Part shown: positions 42,580 to 43,665 of the stretch, in pieces
How positions within the stretch are numbered: the first letter of the stretch is position 1
Layout: the number at the start of each line of letters is the position of its first letter
From: Gemmatimonadetes bacterium bin94
GTDB taxonomy: Bacteria > Gemmatimonadota > Gemmatimonadetes > Longimicrobiales > Gaopeijiaceae
Assembly (NCBI GenBank): GCA_002238865.1
Contig: MPNE01000035.1
Location: 1-43,665, forward strand
DNA length: 43,665 nt
Direction: 5' to 3'
Translations under genes and position numbers: made by a program
Notes under the pieces: generated by a model
Databases searched by the model: none
What the model was told of the DNA's origin: nothing
Seen by the model: the letters and a program-made list of their open reading frames with translations, nothing else

Positions 42580-43665
42580 GTGACTGCCAAACCCACTATT
42601 GAACCGAGAACTCCCAGCGAGATCTTCCCCCTTTTGAGCGCGGACTTCCGCCGCCGCGTGGTGAAGCGCGCCCTCAAGCACCGTTCCGAGTCCAAGGCCC
42701 TTCACCGACAACGCGGGGCCGCCCTGCGGCGTCTTCGGGTGGACGGGTACCGGGACGCCAGTCGCGCGCCCCGGCCCAAGCTCCTCAAGCCCGTATTGGA
42801 GGCGATCGAGTACCACGATCAGGACCTCGCGCGTGCCATTCTCAACACTTGGGTCGACTCGCACGCGGCGCTTCGCGACCGGATCGCCGAGCATCTTGCG
42901 AGCCGGGGCATGCCGGTGTCCGAACCACCCGACGCAAGCTTTGATTCCTTCTGGACGCGCGAGCAATGGCGCGGCGAGCGCGAGGCACTGGCGTTGGTCG
43001 ACGGGACCGTCGACCGCGACTCCGCCGGTCTGATGCTCTGCCTCCTCGCGCGCCGGTTCCCCGCGCCGCCGCCACTGGCGTCCCCGCTCTACCAGGGTTG
43101 GCTCGACATCCTGCAAGATCTCCCGCCCAACGCGCCCGAGTGGGAGGAGGCCGACGCCCTCATCAAGTGGATGGAGGACATCCGGCGCGAGAAGGAGCGC
43201 GAACTCCTCGACTGGTGCCGGGAGCAGATCGCGGGCCTTTGCGGCTCCCTTCGCGAGCGGTTCGGCGAGGAACTGCGCTACCTCGGGGTTGATCCGGATC
43301 CCTGGCCCGCACTGGTCGATGGCCGGCCCGCGCTGATCGAAACGGCGCTTCCGCTCCTCATCTACCTCGAAGTCACCTTCGAGGAGTACGCGCCGATTCG
43401 TCCCCAAGCCGCCTCGCGGGCCGAGGAGCTTGAGCGGTCCCTGAAGCGCGGCGAGTGCGAGGACCCCATTCTCGGGGCGGTCGATGCGTGGCTGGAGCGC
43501 GTTGCCCAGCCGGACCCGCCGGACGAGGACACCACGGAGGAGATGGCCGACGCCGACAAGGCGCGTCCGGCCTCCGGGACGGCGGACGGCACGGATGCGG
43601 AGACCGAACCTGCCTCCGGAGCGTCCGTGAAAGAGGACGATTCAACCCGGCGCGAGATCGAGGCC
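42580..43665 (+). CDS. Unrecognised accessory protein, truncated by the window end
   Basis: Open from GTG 42580 to the last base (362 codons, no stop), preceded by AAAGGAG at the right distance. The codon pattern is strongly coding. The N-terminal part is basic (SADFRRRVVKRALKHRSESKALHRQRG). The middle is helical with Trp-rich patches (DSFWTREQWRGEREAL, DILQDLPPNAPEWEEADALIKWMEDI). The last ~50 residues are acidic and low in complexity (DEDTTEEMADADKARP). No family is recognised. Being next to an integrase and an inverted-repeat region, it is probably island cargo, possibly the first gene of a multi-gene accessory or defence system. That is inference. Confidence 0.7.
   Translation, partial: MTAKPTIEPRTPSEIFPLLSADFRRRVVKRALKHRSESKALHRQRGAALRRLRVDGYRDASRAPRPKLLKPVLEAIEYHDQDLARAILNTWVDSHAALRDRIAEHLASRGMPVSEPPDASFDSFWTREQWRGEREALALVDGTVDRDSAGLMLCLLARRFPAPPPLASPLYQGWLDILQDLPPNAPEWEEADALIKWMEDIRREKERELLDWCREQIAGLCGSLRERFGEELRYLGVDPDPWPALVDGRPALIETALPLLIYLEVTFEEYAPIRPQAASRAEELERSLKRGECEDPILGAVDAWLERVAQPDPPDEDTTEEMADADKARPASGTADGTDAETEPASGASVKEDDSTRREIEA

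Overview
The window is very GC-rich (the defence-like cassette at 4.7-10.1 kb looks visibly poorer in G+C) and has tightly packed, often overlapping genes. Long β-propeller, PSMA-like peptidase and amidohydrolase proteins, a standalone Mla-type lipid transport operon and rho next to an M50 protease fit Gemmatimonadota or a related soil or marine lineage. That placement is an inference from gene content and style; no rRNA or tRNA was seen. The first ~500 bases contain long runs of C that look like a base-calling or assembly artefact at a contig end.

Layout. 0.3-2.1 kb (minus): a three-gene overlapping unit, 6-pyruvoyl-tetrahydropterin synthase (PTPS), a short-chain reductase and a Trm112-like protein broken by a poly-C artefact. 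2.1-2.33 kb (minus): a strong candidate for a structured 6S-like small RNA with its own promoter, closing stem and intrinsic terminator. 2.4-4.7 kb: fumarase C and a divergent pteridine-reductase-like SDR whose catalytic Tyr is His. 4.7-10.25 kb: a two-gene accessory cassette inserted between two convergent 3' ends. It encodes an AAA/DUF4143 ATPase and a ~1380-residue NACHT-type STAND ATPase with a C-terminal PD-(D/E)xK nuclease domain, read from an apparently leaderless promoter buried in a palindromic operator. A decayed copy of that operator lies on the far side. This is the best candidate for an undescribed (probably anti-phage) system.

10.3-15.5 kb (minus): a long chain of genes: mlaE, mlaF, mlaD, a Nudix hydrolase, an AI-2E-type permease and thioredoxin reductase. 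15.6-21.3 kb: M50 protease and small protein, rho, phosphoribosyltransferase, a small conserved protein, and a fused FakA-FakB-like fatty acid kinase. 21.3-26.3 kb: Sfp-type phosphopantetheinyl transferase, a radical SAM protein with a Cys-rich tail, succinate-semialdehyde dehydrogenase, and a frameshifted D-aminoacylase-like lipoprotein. 26.3-30.5 kb: thyX interrupted by a mini-intein in its signature motif, an esterase lipoprotein, an Imm-5-like immunity protein, and a Phd/VapC toxin-antitoxin pair with another apparently leaderless promoter. 30.5-40.6 kb: typA, a Spondin_N lipoprotein, a secreted amidohydrolase, a PSMA-like M28 peptidase and a sortilin-like β-propeller, suggesting a periplasmic or surface peptide-scavenging set. 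40.6-43.7 kb: a tyrosine integrase, an intergenic stretch with nested inverted repeats, and an unrecognised gene running off the end. This is probably one edge of an integrative island.
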